Assembly: GCA_013115135.1 (NCBI GenBank)
Contig: JABANP010000033.1
Location: forward strand, 124,001-188,000
Reading direction: 5' to 3'
Length of the DNA: 64,000 bases
DNA from: Perkinsus olseni
Lineage: Eukaryota; Perkinsozoa; Perkinsida; Perkinsidae
Shown: one piece after another, positions 9,890 to 26,998 of the stretch
How positions within the stretch are numbered: the stretch's first letter is position 1
How the letters are laid out: the number at the start of each line of letters is the position of its first letter
Made by a program: the position numbers and the translations under genes
The notes under the pieces: model-generated
The model's input: only the letters and a program-made list of their open reading frames with translations
Told to the model about the DNA's origin: nothing
The model's database searches: none

Positions 9890-12773
9890 ATGGTGCACCA
9901 GTTGCTATCTGGAATTGGATACCACGTTTTTGTCAACTTCCAGCGTGGAGTTCATGAGCGGTGGAGTTTGCGAGGTCACGTGCTTGCTGGTAGTTTAATT
10001 CTATATGTCGATTGTTGTTGTTGTGACATCACCATGAGGGTCACTGGAATCTACCCACCAACAGTGCCCGCATTCGACCTCTGGCTGGCCCTCTTCTGTG
10101 CTGTCACCGAGTGTTGCACGTCCTTCTTGATATTCACCCCCGCTATAACTGAGACCTTCTCTCAGAACTTTTTGGTAAGTCCAAGACGCTGGCATTCCAC
10201 GGCGGCATCTCTAGCACGATTCTGCTGAGCTTCGGTGTAGTTCTCGAGGTCGATCCGCTCGTAGAATGAGTACGCTATGGGGTGCTGAAGCAGCAGTGTA
10301 GTTCAATAAGCCCGTGCTACCAACCTCGTCGCTCAGGTCTTTCTCTTCAGATCCTGGGCTTGGTCATAACTATCATCACGAGCCAGTTGACGGTATCATC
10401 AGCGTTCGAGTGGACGATGAAAACGGTGATCGCCTCGTGGTATGGGGCTGCCTTCGGATGCGCCATAGTAGCCTTCGTAACCGCTGTCAACCATAACCAC
10501 TACGACCCCTATATCGGTGTTGCTGTGTCGATCCCCTTCGCGATATTCGTATGCCTTGCGGAACAGGCTAATGTGACTCACTGTAAGCTGAGTGCCGTCT
10601 ACAGAGGCGATAAGGCTCTCTTACTCATCATGATTGTGGTTGTTTTCGGAGGAGACGCTCCCTACTGGGCTGCACTGACGGCCTGCATAGCGTATACAAC
10701 AGGCACTACCATAACGCTGTTGGGCACTCTCATCCTCTGGTGTCTTCATCTCTTGCCAAGACCAGGCCCACCTCCAATGGCTTGGCTCGGTCTCTGCATG
10801 TCTGAGTACTTCGAGGAGATCTCGTCCGTCGCCCCCTGCTGGAGAGATCCAGCAGGACGAGCTCGATCAGAAGTGGAAGAGGCTCGACAGAGCTGCTGCG
10901 GCCGCGGCTGAAACGCCCGATTCTCATCTGCGCGGTATCATTTTTCTCTATGGTGTCGTCACTATCAACCTTGGCTCACGCTATCAAGCACGCCTCCTTC
11001 AGTGAGGCTGCGGTGAAGGAGCTGTGGGAGCCCGTCGATCATTCTCTGAACGTCATACGAGTTGAAGTGGTGTGCCGGCTACGGCCAAGTCCTGATACTC
11101 GAGTAGCGAAATTGGACCTGTACAGTCTCGCGATATCCTTGCGGAAGAAGAGCACTGATGCCTTGGCAGCTTACACCATTGGGATCGAGTCAGGCGACAT
11201 GAGACCCATCTCGGAGTCAGAGTTGGCCCGATTCGACTTCTGCACGCGGGAGATCGCTAACTACGTCGAGCTAGTCGCGGATTTCCTTTTCCGAGTGAAC
11301 AATCCCCCGTCATCAATGAAGACCTCTTGGGCTCATTTCAAGTCTAGTGTTAAGAAGTGGATCAAAGCGCCATTGTTCAAGCAACTGAATCCTCCTACCC
11401 CGTGGCTCGTTCGGTTGGCCTACCCGATTCGGTCAGGCGTGGGTGCCTGTGTCGCTGGTTGGATTATACTCGGCCTGTCGGAGACGCTGGAGCCCGTGCA
11501 GGACTACGGGCTGTGGATGATGCTTCCATGCGTATTCTGTTTCCTGCCGACCCCCGGCGCGTCATTAGTGAAGGGAACGAGGAGAGTCATGGGGACTGTA
11601 TGCGCGGGGGCACTTGCTATCGCCTGCGTCAGCATTCACCCCTACAACAAGGCGGCCTTCTTTGTGGAACTCTTCGTCGTGTCTTTCATTGGCAAGTTGC
11701 TAAAGTGCAATCCTAGAGTCGATTATGCGGGTCTGGTCTTCGCCTTCACTTGGGTCATCGTTGGCCTCGCAGCAGGAACCGATACTCATCTAGAGGAGAG
11801 TGATATGGTGCTTCGCTCCGTCTACAGGGCCATATTGACGACGTGTGGTGTTATCCTGGCTACACTCATCTCTACACTCATGGTCCCAGAGTTCGCCTAC
11901 GGCCGCCTGAGACGTGCCACCGCTCGAGCCATCGAGAAGCAGGGCGAAATGGTCGCAGATTCTGTGAAGCTGGTGCAAGACGCCGAACCCGCGGGCAGAA
12001 TACGCAAGTCCCTCGATGAGAGAGTCATTTCAGCAGGCGATGAACTGCTAGAGATCAGGGGTGAAAGATGGTCCCAGGTCACCGATGCTACAGTGGAAAC
12101 AAAACTGTTCTCCTGTCTGAGAGGCTTGCTCAGGAGCGATGAGCGCCATGTTAACGCCGCTCATATAATCGCCTGCCAGCCCCTCCTGGACCGGCTGAAC
12201 AGGCGCACTATGGTCGTGGTGACTGCGGCGGGGTCTTTCCATCCGAGCTCAGAGGAATCCAGGGGTCAGTTTGATGAGATCCTTGGTGGTCTCACGCCGT
12301 TCATATCGGACATGAGGACTGCTGGCCAAGAGCTCGCGAGGGTCACCAACAATCATGGCAGTCATCGCGGTCTCTGGGACGCCCGTTCGAGAAAGTTCGA
12401 CGAGGCTTTGACGAGTCTGACTAGGGTCGAGGGCAAGATGCGCACGGCCATCCCGGCCTCCCGGAAAAGGCGGGCGAGGAGTGATGTGGACGAGGCGAAG
12501 GAGGAGGACCTCAGTGATGTGTATGCTATTTTACGAGCGTTGTCTTTGTTCATGGAAGCCTGGCGAGACGTTGAGCATATGATGTACTTTGGTTATGTTA
12601 AGGACAGTGTTAATCCTTTTGACGTGAGCTCTCTGGGCAGAAGTCGGGAGATGAGGAGAATGCCCACCCTTGGAGTGGCGCGTCTTCGTGCGTATTCAAG
12701 TGTCAGCGAAGTTGAGTCAACCCGCGATGATCACACTGCTACTCCCACTAGGAGCGAGAGGCGATCATCTTGA
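9890..12773 (+). CDS. FUSC/ALMT-like multi-pass membrane transporter
   Basis: Two membrane halves separated by a soluble stretch, the layout of the fusaric-acid-resistance/aromatic-acid exporter/aluminium-activated malate transporter superfamily. The first half (about 10040-10780) has some six hydrophobic helices, including FDLWLALFCAVTECCTSFLI, IGVAVSIPFAIFVCLA and TGTTITLLGTLILWCL. The second (about 11420-11890) repeats the pattern with SGVGACVAGWIILGL, the family-typical KGTRRVMGTVCAGALAIA and VYRAILTTCGVILATLIS. A roughly 290-residue helical cytosolic tail ends at the TGA at 12771-12773. An intron ends at 10350. One base appears to be missing in the T5 run at 10169-10173, and the junction around 10850-10960 is unresolved. 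The 5' end is uncertain. It probably moves organic anions; the substrate is unknown. Confidence 0.72.
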
Positions 12774-13233
12774 TGTAATTCTCTGCAACTATTTCTTCTG
12801 TTTCCACGTATCAATAAGCCGTTCTTCCAGGTCATTCGGGTGACCATTTTATCAGCGGTTTCATTTATATTATATCCACTGTGTCAGCAACACTGGTGTG
12901 GTGTTTGTTAGTCGCGAAAGCGGAGGGAACCGCTCGCTCGAGTTGAGTGTCATCGCGACACTATAGAACGCAAGGACAGAATTTCCAGAGAACTCCACGA
13001 CGCGGTAAGGACATGCTCTCATTGCTGCTCAACTTGTCGCGCGTTCTCAAAACCTTCGTGTGCGGCCATCGAATATTGTAGCAGTAGACGCAATAGTATC
13101 AACATCGAAGGGCTTCATGTATAGTCATCACTTGGGCGTAGCCTAGGAGGCTCGTGCGGGATCAGGACGCATGCTAGTCGGGCGGTTCGCCCGTTGCTCG
13201 GAATGGGACTGGCTTGAACCTAGGATGATATCT
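12774..13233. other. Convergent intergenic region
   Basis: Lies between the 3' ends of the transporter (plus) and the kinase (minus). No gene seen; it must hold both 3' UTRs and polyadenylation sites, but I cannot point to a signal. Confidence 0.5.
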
Positions 13234-16254
<3,021 letters not shown>

Positions 16255-16318
16255 ACCGAAGATGTCACTGAAAATAAGTCAAAAATACAAGGCAGCCACT
16301 GCCGTAGAGCTGACACGG

Positions 16319-19300
16319 CTAGGGCTGCTGACTGAGGGTTTGCGGTACAAAAAAGGAGGTTATTGCTCGGCCAAAGCGCTTGGCGTAGTCCTCGGGGTGG
16401 ATGACCGTAGGGGCCACATCCAGTCGGGAGAAGCGAGGCCCCCAAAGCTCATCTGAAAGAAGCCGTTCGAATTGACTTGAGTAGCAAAAACGACGACCCC
16501 AACATCTAGCAGAGGTGAATCTGTCCCAGAGCTTACTCATCAATTTCCTCGCGTCTACGGAGGCGTTGCGTACCAGAGGGACCTCCACCGGGCCTGACAC
16601 TTGAACGTCGCCCGACTCAGATGCCGCCGCGTCACTGGAGGCCATAGGAGGTATCAATAGACTTGCCGCCTCGGGGTCCGGAGCGGCAGCAACTGGCGAG
16701 CCGTTTGAGGGCCCTCCTCCTCTGGCATGCGCCAGGCTGTTGCCCGCAGACATAGCCGTCTTCAATAGGGTCTCCAGCTGCTTCTCCCAAGTGTACGGCC
16801 GAAAGTAGTCGATCATCCCAAACGACACTTGTAGTGGGCCGAGGTCGGGGCCGCAAGCTAGCGAGCACGGCGAGTCCTCAGAGGGGGCGCGGCACTCATG
16901 AGGAGCGTAGATCCGCTGCCGTCTGAAGGCCCCTCCGCCGGCGTTATCAGGAGCCCTGTGCAGCATGAGCAGGAGGGAGTAGTCCACTATGTAGAGCTTG
17001 GAGAGGAAGTAGGTGTCGTTCCTGACGGCGCTGTCGAGGTAGAGATAGTCCTCTGGGGACAGGGTGAGGGGTAGGCCACGCGTCCACTCGCGGAAGTTTT
17101 GGTCCCACAGAACCACGTCCGGCCCCTGTACTGGGTCCGAGGACTCGACAACTGGCGGGCCTTCATCAGGACTCGCCGATCCATCAACACCCGATGACGT
17201 AGCCTCTCGAAAGGCTCTCTTGGGCCCCACTCCCTTCAGGTCGAACAGCAACAGGTCCTGCCTCTGGCTAGCGCTGAGGTGGTGCTCGAGATGGCGCATG
17301 ACGATGAAGGTTCGGCGGTATTGTCGCCCGCCCGCCTGCTTGTGGGTGACCGTGAACATACCATAAAGCTCAATCAACGTAGTGGGCATATTCTGGAAGA
17401 TGCGCTTAGCGTCATACCAGAACAGAGCCTCGCCGTTCTCCTCTATGAAGTCCTGCTCCCGAGCCTTCAGCGCTTTGAAGATGTACCGGCCATTATGACT
17501 GACGTAGAAGGAAGCACCGCTCTTGCCTCCAGCGGGCCGCAGCCGTCTTGTGTGGCGAACCGAGCGTATGAACTCCAAGTCACCACCGCACATCCAATGC
17601 CTGAACGCGTGCCACTGCAGGGCGTAGTAGACTCGGACCTCCCAGCTGTGCTTTTCATTGGAGAACTCGATATCAACATGAGGGGAGACGTCCCCAGTGG
17701 CGCCCTCGGGGCCCGCCAGTAGTGCGGTTTTCACCCACAAGGCCTGGGCCTCACTAAGCCCTCGGCCACTGGCAGTCCTGTAGCTCCGCGGGCCACTGCC
17801 AGCGGTGCAAGTCGGCCAATCGCTGTCCCTCCCATCGTCACTGTCACCGTTACCGTCATCGTCACCATCGCGGTCCCTCAACTGCGGAGGCAGCTTCGGC
17901 TCAGTACGCAGCTCGGGATGGTTCATGAGGTCCTCCGTCGTGAGGGGGCTCCCTGCGCACCAGGCCTCCTCTCGGCACACCGGGCAGCCCTCGGAGGTGT
18001 TCAGGAACTCTTGCGTCAGTTGCCGCATCTTCGTCTTCATCTGCTCACTCGCCAGAGCGTATGCCACCCATGAGCCGACGTCATCATCGTCAACGACAAC
18101 ACAGGCCAAGTCCCCCGGCTTGTGCAGAGTTAGCTTGGCCTCCTGCGGTTTGATGACCTCCCGCACCTCATTAACTCGCTGGTAGATGCCGGCACAAGCC
18201 TGGCCCGCGAAAACAGCTAGCTCTCGAACGCTACGCCGCACTCGACCCTTCTGGTCCTCTTCTGGCAGACCAACGACACAGGGGGCCGAGGTGGAGCGTG
18301 CACTCAGGGGAATGGCGACGCTCGGCACGTCGTCAGCAGAGGGCACTGACGCCACTCGTGTGAGTCTACTCCTGGACCCCAGGCGGGTCTCGGCCTCTGG
18401 GAGGGTGGCAGCGTAGGACGAGGGCCCCTGAGCATCCTTCTCTGCCTCCGGCGGCACCTTGGGTGAGGAAACTCCGGTCTCGCCGGTCTTGTCCACACCG
18501 TCAGTGAGGGGTTGAAGACACTCGAGAACGCGATGGGAGATGCTCCGGCAAGCCGAGAATATTTCATAGCGTACCGAGTTGAGGACAAGGGAGTCCCCTC
18601 TGTCCGTCGGGGCCGCTACGACGAAGGCGAGCATGGCGTGCAGGGTCGACTCGATGGCTTTGATACCCTCCAGTGCCCTCTTCGACACCGCCCGGCACTC
18701 CCATAAACCCCACTCCAGGACGGAGCGTTCCAGCTCGGAGATGAGCTTTCTGACACCTCTAGCGAAATCCAAGGCTAGGTCCCGCAGGAGTCTGATGTCC
18801 TCCGCCTTAGTGCAGCAATCGTCGCGTCCCCCAATAAGCGGACGTGTCTCGGCTGAGTACCAGCGAATGGCAGGGGGCGCTGCGCCACTCGAAGCTGCAG
18901 ATCTTCTTGGCACCCCGGCAGGCAAAGAGGTGAACGTGGTCTCTGAAGACTGAGTGAGGGCAGCAGTCGAGGGCGTCGGGCAGGTGCAGGAGGGCTCGAG
19001 GGTCGGTAGTAGCAGTGTAGTTGTGGAAGAAGAGTTCCAGAAACTTGCCGAGGGAGATGCGAGACCCGTCCTTGGTCAGCTTCACCCTTGGTGTCACGTT
19101 CCTTGAGCACACCCTGCAGTACCGCCAGGTGTCGATGTCGAAGCCCGCCTCAGTGGACTCAGTCGAGGTGTTTTGCATGTAGGACAGGACCTGCTCTCCC
19201 GACCACCGCTCGGCTCGGACGATGACCCGGCCATGGCAGTGTTGCCAGCAGAGGGCGCTGGCCCCGGTGATGGGGACATGGACCGTATCAGCGTTGTTGC

Positions 19301-22083
19301 GGCTGTCACCGAGGCTTCCTCCCCCACCCATGATACGTCGAACGACATACTCCGCTAGGGTGATGTCTGATGCGTGGATCTTGTCTTGAGGGTCTCTGTC
19401 GGAGTACATCCCGAACGTGTGGGGCTTGGGATGGCTAGCGTACTTCTCAGCCTGTCCAACCATGTAGACCATGGCCGGCAGGGACTGGCTGTCGCCCTCC
19501 TCCCACGAGTACTGCTGCAGCCGCTTCACGTGGTCTATGTTGTTCGAGGCCGGTACTATCATATCCAGCGGCATTCGAGTGCACCGCGACAGAGAGGGTG
19601 AGCTGCTGAGGGGGTGGCAAGATGCGTAGTGCTCGTCGATGAAGGTGTCCTGGAAGAACTCCGTCTGCGTGAGGACGGCGTAGCCGACTTTGACAGCCCA
19701 TTTGGTGCACACTCGAGCAGCCTTAAGTAGAAATCGATCAGCTGATCGATGGCCGACCGTCTTCAAACAGAGCGTCGCCAGCCTAGAGTTGCTGCCCCCC
19801 TTGATGACCATATTCACGCTGCGAAGGGGTACGCGGCCCTCCATCGGGGGGTTGTCGTTGGGTACGATCTGGAAGGAGGAAGTGCGAAAATCCGCGGGCC
19901 TCGACGGTACCAACCTTCCATTGCTGAGCCACCCCAACCACATGGGTCATATGCTGGGCATGTGCCACACTGAGGACGTCCATGCCGGCCAGTACCACTC
20001 CTCCCGCTGCACTAGCGGCCAGCTCGAGGTTGTGCTTCGGCACGTGAACGCAGACGCTTACACCAGCTTCCATGAGAGCATCCAACGCCCGCCTGACACA
20101 CGAACGATGAAGCGACGAGCGAAGATTATTCACTCACCTCGTAACTCGTCCGCCGCAGAGCAGGATCTGTACTGGCGTAGCGGGGCCCCCAAGGGACACT
20201 ATCTTCCTAACTACAATGTCGATGTAGCTTTGCTCCTGGGCACGCAGGAAGTCCATGGGGATATAACCGGACTTGTTGGGAGCCTCGAACTCAATCGAGC
20301 CCTCGATGCACAGGATACCAGCGTTGGCTCGCCATAGGGGCATCTCAGTGTTCGCTACGTTGTGGTGGAACATGGCCCCTCTCAAGTAGTAGCTAGGCGC
20401 CAGAGAAGGAGTAGTCGTCCCGGAGTCGTAGTCGCTCCCCGTCAGTGTCCGGACTTTCACCAGCTTGAGGATGTTCATGTTGTTCTCACCGCCTACGCCA
20501 CCGGGCCCGCCACCCCCGCCCTCAGCCAGCGGCAGGAGCTTGTCCTGAATGCCTTCTACTGCCTGCCACGCGAGAGCCATGATGACCTCGTAGTTGTCAT
20601 CTGTAAAGTACTCTCCCATACACGCCTTGCAGCACTCTCTCACAGTCCACTTCCAATGTTCCAGCATCGCATGCCTCAGCTCTCCACGCTGAGCATCCCC
20701 CTCTACTCGAAGGGGTGGCTGCTGCCTCCCCCTCAGGGAGAGAGTCCGCCTCCTGCGTCCCCGAGCTATGAACGCGAGTCTCCGATACGCTCCTCTGTGG
20801 CGCTTCCAGATCAACCTCCTCGAGGCCAGCAAAATCATCGCGACCTTCGAAGAGATTCTCTAGCGGCCTGCTCAACGCCTGCTGGTCCGCTGCTGGGGCC
20901 GAGCGAACCGAGAAGGTAGTGAGGGCATGAGCCCAAATTGAAGCCGACACCTCGGTATCATCGACCCTCGCCGAGTACTCGCTCCTGGCGTCGCTCTCTT
21001 CCCCTTCACTGACCGGAGAACTCCGCGCTGTGCAGACCGAGGTTGCTGCTGCGTTGTCTCTTCCCTGCCAGTGCTCTCAGAAGCATCCGAACCTCTAGAC
21101 TCCCCCAGCCTTGCCATAGTCGTACTCCAAGCACGCTCTCTTGCACGAGAACTGTACGACAAGGGGCTCCTGGGCGACGACACTAGCGTGTCTAGAGGCA
21201 ACATCATCTGCAGGGCAACTCCCTCCTCGCCTCTAGCCAGTAGCCGTTGAGCGTCCGGGGAGTGCTGGAGCATGGCCGCGTGGCAGTGGTCACAGACACG
21301 GTGCTGGCCCTCGATGAAGTGGTTGCTGCACCGGTAACAGAAGATGCGACCGCATATCCTGCAGTGATGTTTCCGACGGAAAGCGTGGAAGGTCCTCGAA
21401 CAGCCAAAACAGGCGGTGCATTTGTCGTCCGGCATCCAGAGACTCCGCTGGTCCCCACCGTCGAGTACGGGTTGGCTGCGATAAGGCGGGCTGTTGCTAA
21501 TATGATGATGAGCCTCCGATGGCTGGTGGCTGCTACTGGAGCTAGAGCTCTCCGCAGCAGCTGGAACAGCCTGGCCGAACGAGCTCCTTCTCGACCTCCG
21601 TCCCTGCGGCGTGCCGACCACACCAAGCACAGAGCGCGCCGTCCGCTTCCACCAGGTATTGAGGCGCCCCCCAAGGGTGTGGTCGCTTCCAACAACAGGG
21701 TCCTGGTCACTGGCGACCTCGCTGCCCTCATTGGTGTCATCGGGGATCGGTGATAGAGTTAAATGGCTGGCCTCCGTGATCACCGGCGGAGGGGCCTGCA
21801 TTCTCCTCGACACCAGTCCGGTGATATGTGGCGCTGAAGAGGAGGTGCTGATACCTCGAGGCAGACCCCCACTGCCACCCCGGTATGGGGTCTCCTTCAA
21901 GTTCCCTTCCGCATCGTAGATCCTCACGTCCACCGATGGTGACACGCTGCCGTGCCCTGAGCCGCTACCGCCACCGTCATCAGAGTCGGCCATGCTATGG
22001 ACAAGCACGCTATTCAACCCGAATGACCGCTCCTCCGTGACCCCATAACCAACACGGAACAACATGCTCAGTTTAGACCGCAA
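16319..22083 (-). CDS. PIKFYVE: PIKfyve/Fab1-type phosphatidylinositol 3-phosphate 5-kinase
   Basis: Makes PI(3,5)P2 from PI3P on endolysosomal membranes. Domain order matches the family. A FYVE zinc finger near the N-terminus (about 21250-21420) shows WMPD, RRKHHCRICG and RVCDHC. A TCP-1/Cpn60-like region (about 19950-20650) includes LCIEGSIEFE and MDVLSVAHAQHMTHVVG. A Cys-rich region (about 19060-19700) has CRVCSRNVTPRVKL and GKFLELFFHNY. The C-terminal lipid kinase domain (16330-17700) carries SFYVSHNGRYIFKAL, LLFDLKGVGPKRAF, LSKLYIVDYSLLLMLH, MIDYFRPYTWEKQLET and PTVIHPEDYAKRF. Introns fall around 20100 and elsewhere. An extra base at the C5 run 20697-20701 (plus strand) breaks the frame. 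The SF3B3 stop is only 17 bp upstream of the first ATG, so MADSDD at 21993 may be the true start. Confidence 0.93.
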
Positions 22084-22100
22084 CTAAAAACGTTTTCTGG

Positions 22101-25100
22101 TCAAATTCGGAAGGCGGCGGTGGCCATAACCCCCCGGAGGTTGTCCAAGGAGGCCGCTATCTGATCAGCAACGCCCTGAGGTTCGCCTTCTGGGAGCATC
22201 CCTGCTTCGAGGAGGGCTCGCTGGACGCTGGGATTCAGGCTTGAGCCGTCAAGGCCGATCAACTGAAAAGGCACCATCAGAGCTCAGCAGGCCACGGGCT
22301 GCCCTACTTGTTCGCACATATCACCGTCGATGACCCCAGCAGAGGGAGGCTGCAGCGGTTGCCGCTGACTCGGTCGGGTTGGACACACGCAAGAGCGGAA
22401 AAGCCCTTCCAGGTACTGAGGACGGAGGAACGGTAAGAGTGCTACTGCCAGATGGCTGCCCTACCGAGAGGAACTGCGGAGAGTCGGCGAAGGACTCGAT
22501 GTTGCCAGCCTGAGCCTGCTGCTTCCACGGACCACCGCTCATCGCCCCTCCATGGTCCGGCAGCGGCACCAACACCCCTATGCTCCCTCTGGACCTGACA
22601 CGGACAGGGTCTGTTAGGTAACGCGGGAGAGCAGCCATAATACAGTGGCGTAGACGACGCATTGGGGCAGGGCCCCGAGGAGGGAGGTCTCCACCGAGCA
22701 CAGGGCTGTCGGGATATCACACCCTAACGTGATGTGGGCCAGGGGTTCGAACTGAGAGACGACAGCAGCAGCAAGCATGAAGGGCTGCAGGAGGAGGAGA
22801 AGGCACACATACGCAAGCTGAGATCTCGAGGGGCATCCGCATGGGGTAGCCTGCAAGGTCGCTCTTCTCGTCAGCGGCGATGTGCCCAGGCACCCGCATG
22901 GTCGTCAGGCCTCCCCGCTTGTCACCCACAATCACCGTGTCCCGGTCGAACACACACGCTGAGGCGAACTGAGCCCCCAGTTGGCCTCCGAACTCTCGGC
23001 ATAGCGGCTGGATGGACCAATCCCGCTTCCTGCACGCACCAACTGCGATGACTCAGTAACGCGATATAGAGGGCAATTTTCGGGACTCCTAGACGAGAAG
23101 AGTAAGAGAGCAGAGAATGCGGATATGAAAGGAGACGGGTCTTTGAGGTAGACAACTCTCGCTAGCTCTCTGAACTCTCTCACCTTATGCCATGCAGTTG
23201 CAGCCCCCCTCGAGACCGTGCGGCCGAGTACACCCGGTCCGGACACTTGTCGTCATGCTCGCAATGCAGCCAGATCGGCGGCTCTGTCTTGATCCACGAC
23301 TGCCGCGTCAACTGTAGTCGATCTCGGAAGTTGTACCTAGGCGATCCCCATCCCTTAAGAACACCACAGGGGAGGCATCTTACAGCGCTACAGTGCCGTT
23401 GGCCAGACTGACCAGCAGGCCAGCGCCGTCGCCGTGCGCGGTCATGGTGATGATCGCCGCCTCCGTCGGCTGCTCCTTGGCCAGCTGCAGCCTCATACCG
23501 GCGATGCGTCATCGGGGCCGGCTCGAGCTCGAAGTAGGTATACCTGAGACGCAGGGCCTGGCAGCAGTCTCGACGGCAGGGGCACCGACAATCGTATTGA
23601 GTAGCTGTCCGCCTCGCCCTCCTCGGTCCCTCTGCGGTGTATGCCCACTGCTATCACTGGAGGCTGCTGCGACACTAGGGCGGTCTTGGACACTACTGGA
23701 CAGATGCAGAGGCACTCCTCGTTGGAGGGGAACTTGAGGGTCGCCAGCATAGTGAACGTCCGCCCGCCGACGAGATGCAGTACCGAGCCTCCCTCGTCTG
23801 CCGTACCTGGCAGCAGGGAGTGAGCATCGCCGAGATCGGCGGTCTCGCCCCTCACCCTTAGCAGCAGAGTCCCTTGCCAGGACAGCTATAACGAACTCCC
23901 CTGGCTCCCCCTCTGGATGGGAGTCCAGCACGACTATCCTACGACCTGTCCTGCCCAGGGTAACCGGCTTGAGCAGGTCATGGAAGCCGACCCAGTGGCC
24001 TCCAGAGGAAGCAGCAGGCTGCCCAACACCATCGAGGAGGACCCCGCGTCTTGGTCGCAGATGTAGACCACACCCCCTGTGGGACATGCCTCCGTGACGT
24101 AAGGGGCCAGGAAGACGGGTACATCCACCCCACAGCCGGTGGTCGGGACGCACCAGTCCTCACCAGGGCTTGCGGCGGCGCGACAGATGAACAGACTAGC
24201 GCCTAGTGCTACGGTCGTCTCGTCCGGCAATGTTGTGATCTGCCGCACTGGCTTAGGGCCGAGGAACCGCGACCGCTGCCTTCCCAGAGAGCCAACATCG
24301 GGGTCCACTGAGTACTTCATAAGGACACCGTTGGTAAGGCCAAGATAGAGAGAGTGCAGCCCTCCCATGCAGTTGATGTGGAGGCTCTCGACCGTACTGC
24401 TGACGTTGGCTACAGTGAGGGACTGGAAGGAGAGCTGGCCTCCTGCTCCCTGCTGCTGTTGCTCTTCGTAACGATACAGGGCCACCTTGCTGCCCCTCGT
24501 ACATAAGGCAACCAGCCCATTGGCCGCGGACACGGTCATGATCTCGGTATCGGTATCGAAGCTGCCAACCTCATTAACTAAGCCCGGAGCGTCTACAGCC
24601 AGACCTACCACTCGACCGCGATGGCGCACTTCGCCATCGGCCAGAGCTACCAGTATAAGTGAGCCACCATCCCAGCAGGCAGCGGCGATACGGCAGCCTC
24701 GAGGAGGGTGCCAGTCGCCGCCCCTGGGCACGAGCTTACACTCAGCAGGGGTCACCTGTACCCCTTGACAGGCGAAGACGGTCGGCAGGCCGGTGACGAA
24801 CTCCGCCTCGCCTGGTGGTACCTCGGCTACCCCGGAGCTCGTCAGCTTCAGGACTAGCGTGACGTCAACGAAGGAGATGAGCATGTACTTGGTACGGACC
24901 TCGTCCTCGATCGTGAATATGGCTGTAGCCCGGCCAGGCAGCGGGGTGGACCCCGAGCTTCAGCATACCCACACCGTACCTAGAAGGGGCGATAAAGAGA
25001 AGGAGCTCCAGTGTGAGGTAGAACTCACCCTAAGGCTCGGAGTTGGGAGTGTTGACCTCGCCCAGAGAGGACAAGGCACGCTGGCTGGTAGTGGCCAGGT

Positions 25101-26998
25101 GTAACGCCATTGCTGCCGTTGGGGGAGCCAATGGCCGTGGTACCATCCGGAAGGGCCGTCTGACTTGTCGCTTGCCGGTCCAGCATCGATACCATCTGTT
25201 CCGCTATTCGTGTACTCGGTCACAACTAGTGGGTACGGCCTTACCTTGAGGTCAGTGATGGGCCCCAACGAGGCCATCTCCTCATCCTGATTCTCAATAG
25301 CGTACTCTGGTGGTATCTCCCCCGTCACTGGGTTCAGCAGTCGCAACAGCTGCGGCCCATCACCACAAAGAGCCACTGCCGAGTCCAGTGTTGGCACCCA
25401 GGCCATCATTCTAACAGGCTGAGTAGCGTCCAGGGCCATCACGGCGCTGGACAGACCTTCAGAACCCGAGTAAATGTGCACCGCTCCGCTCGTTAATACA
25501 CACATAAAGCCATCACGGAAGGCCAACAGAGCCGTGGCTGAGGCACCCGTTGGTAGGGGAATGATGGTCGGGTCGGACTCTGGCGTGGCGAAGTCAACGA
25601 TGGCCAGTGCGGAGCCAGTAGTAGCCACGGCACACTTGCCATCCGCGACCTGAAACGAATAAACTTCGCTCCGCCGTCCCTGCCGAGCCGCCCGCTCACC
25701 GGCTCACAGAAGGCCGAGTCCTGCACAGAGCGAGCTATCACGCTGTGTGACTGGCCCGCATCCCACATGTATCTTACGAAGATCAATGCGATGCCCTTGA
25801 AGCGGTCATCACTGCCTACCTCACTACACCCTCCTCTATCCGCTCCGAGCCATCCGTAGCTTGCCACTTCACCAGACAGGCCAGGCCGGACGCTCCCTTC
25901 AACGGCTTCGCATCAAACACCACCACATTGGACTCTGAGAATAGCCCGCGGTTGCTCAGTATCCCCCTCCGAGTCACTGCTGTGCGCCGCCTCACACACT
26001 TCGAGATGATACGAGCGGCAGGTCGGCCCGGTACTACGATCGGCTATTTTGTCCATCTTGACGAGCTCCTCGGTCTTTCCATGAGCCTCTCCGTAGATGC
26101 CCATACTTTCGTCCTCCCCTTCCGCAGCAGTACCACCAGGCGGGGCGTAGAAGACCAAATGCCCCACAGTGTCCAGAGTGGCGAAGGATCGGCCACCCTC
26201 GGCCGCGGCGACGGGAAAGACATACCTGAAGAAGCATATCCTACTCGAAGAAGACAGTGAGGATGACACGTGACAGGCATGGAGGCCAACGGTTCCCACT
26301 AACCGACCCGGAGTACACGATCTCTAGATACTCCATCGAGGACAGTCATTGGAAGTCGTCAGTTGCGACGACTGTGCCCAGTTGTGGCTCGTCCTCGAGC
26401 CACAACCCATCCATGCATTTACTCGAATTTCACTGGGAGGTGTCCCAACGATCCATTCTGTACCGTGAATTGCGTTCCTCCTGGGCGTTACTAGAGCCGT
26501 GAATGACCTCTAAGGTGATACAGGAGGAGTGCCTTACATCGGTGCCGTGAGTTGGTCCTGCAAGGCGGACCCCATTCCCGCAGCGACTTGATTCGGCCGC
26601 GGAGCTCTGAACTCCACCACCATCAGCACACAGGAGGACTCCGTGACAATCCGTAGGCCCACTACGGTCCCACACACACATAAGGCCAGTATAAGATCAT
26701 CTCCGCATGCAAGAGAGATGCCGTACCTGCAAGACGCTGGATACGTCCGACCAACCTCCCTGCCCTGTACTACCTCCGAGCTTAGATCCCTGACAGACGC
26801 CCTGACGAGCTTGGTTTCATCCAAGCTGGCGAGAGTCCCTGCGGCCGCATTGGCAGCATCATCGCCCTCATCAGTCGACCGTGTAGGTGTCTTCCAGTAC
26901 TCCACTCGACTCCCCTTGGCTACCACTACAGCACTCCGTCCTACTGCGCACAGGGAGGTGACCAGGGAGGAGTCCAGTAGTGTTAACTTGTAGAACAT
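22101..26998 (-). CDS. SF3B3: Splicing factor 3B subunit 3 (SF3b130/SAP130), CPSF-A/DDB1 family
   Basis: SF3B3 is the triple beta-propeller scaffold of the SF3b complex in the U2 snRNP. The N-terminus MFYKLTLLDSSLVTSLCAVG matches the start of the family. The central block around 24200-24900 carries LISFVDVTLVLKL, SLYLGLTNGVLMKYSVDP and RFLGPKPVRQ, then PVFLAPYVTEACPTGGVVYI, closely following SF3B3 rather than DDB1 or CPSF160. Near the C-terminus are the DRDTVIVGDKRGGLTTMRVP and DIPTALCSVETSLLGALPQC blocks and GSIGVLVPLPDHGG. The protein ends AAFRI at a TGA (22101-22103). At least five short introns interrupt it; I could not place every exon boundary. Overall length is compatible with the roughly 1,200-residue family. 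The FYVE-kinase gene begins almost immediately downstream in the same orientation. Confidence 0.88.
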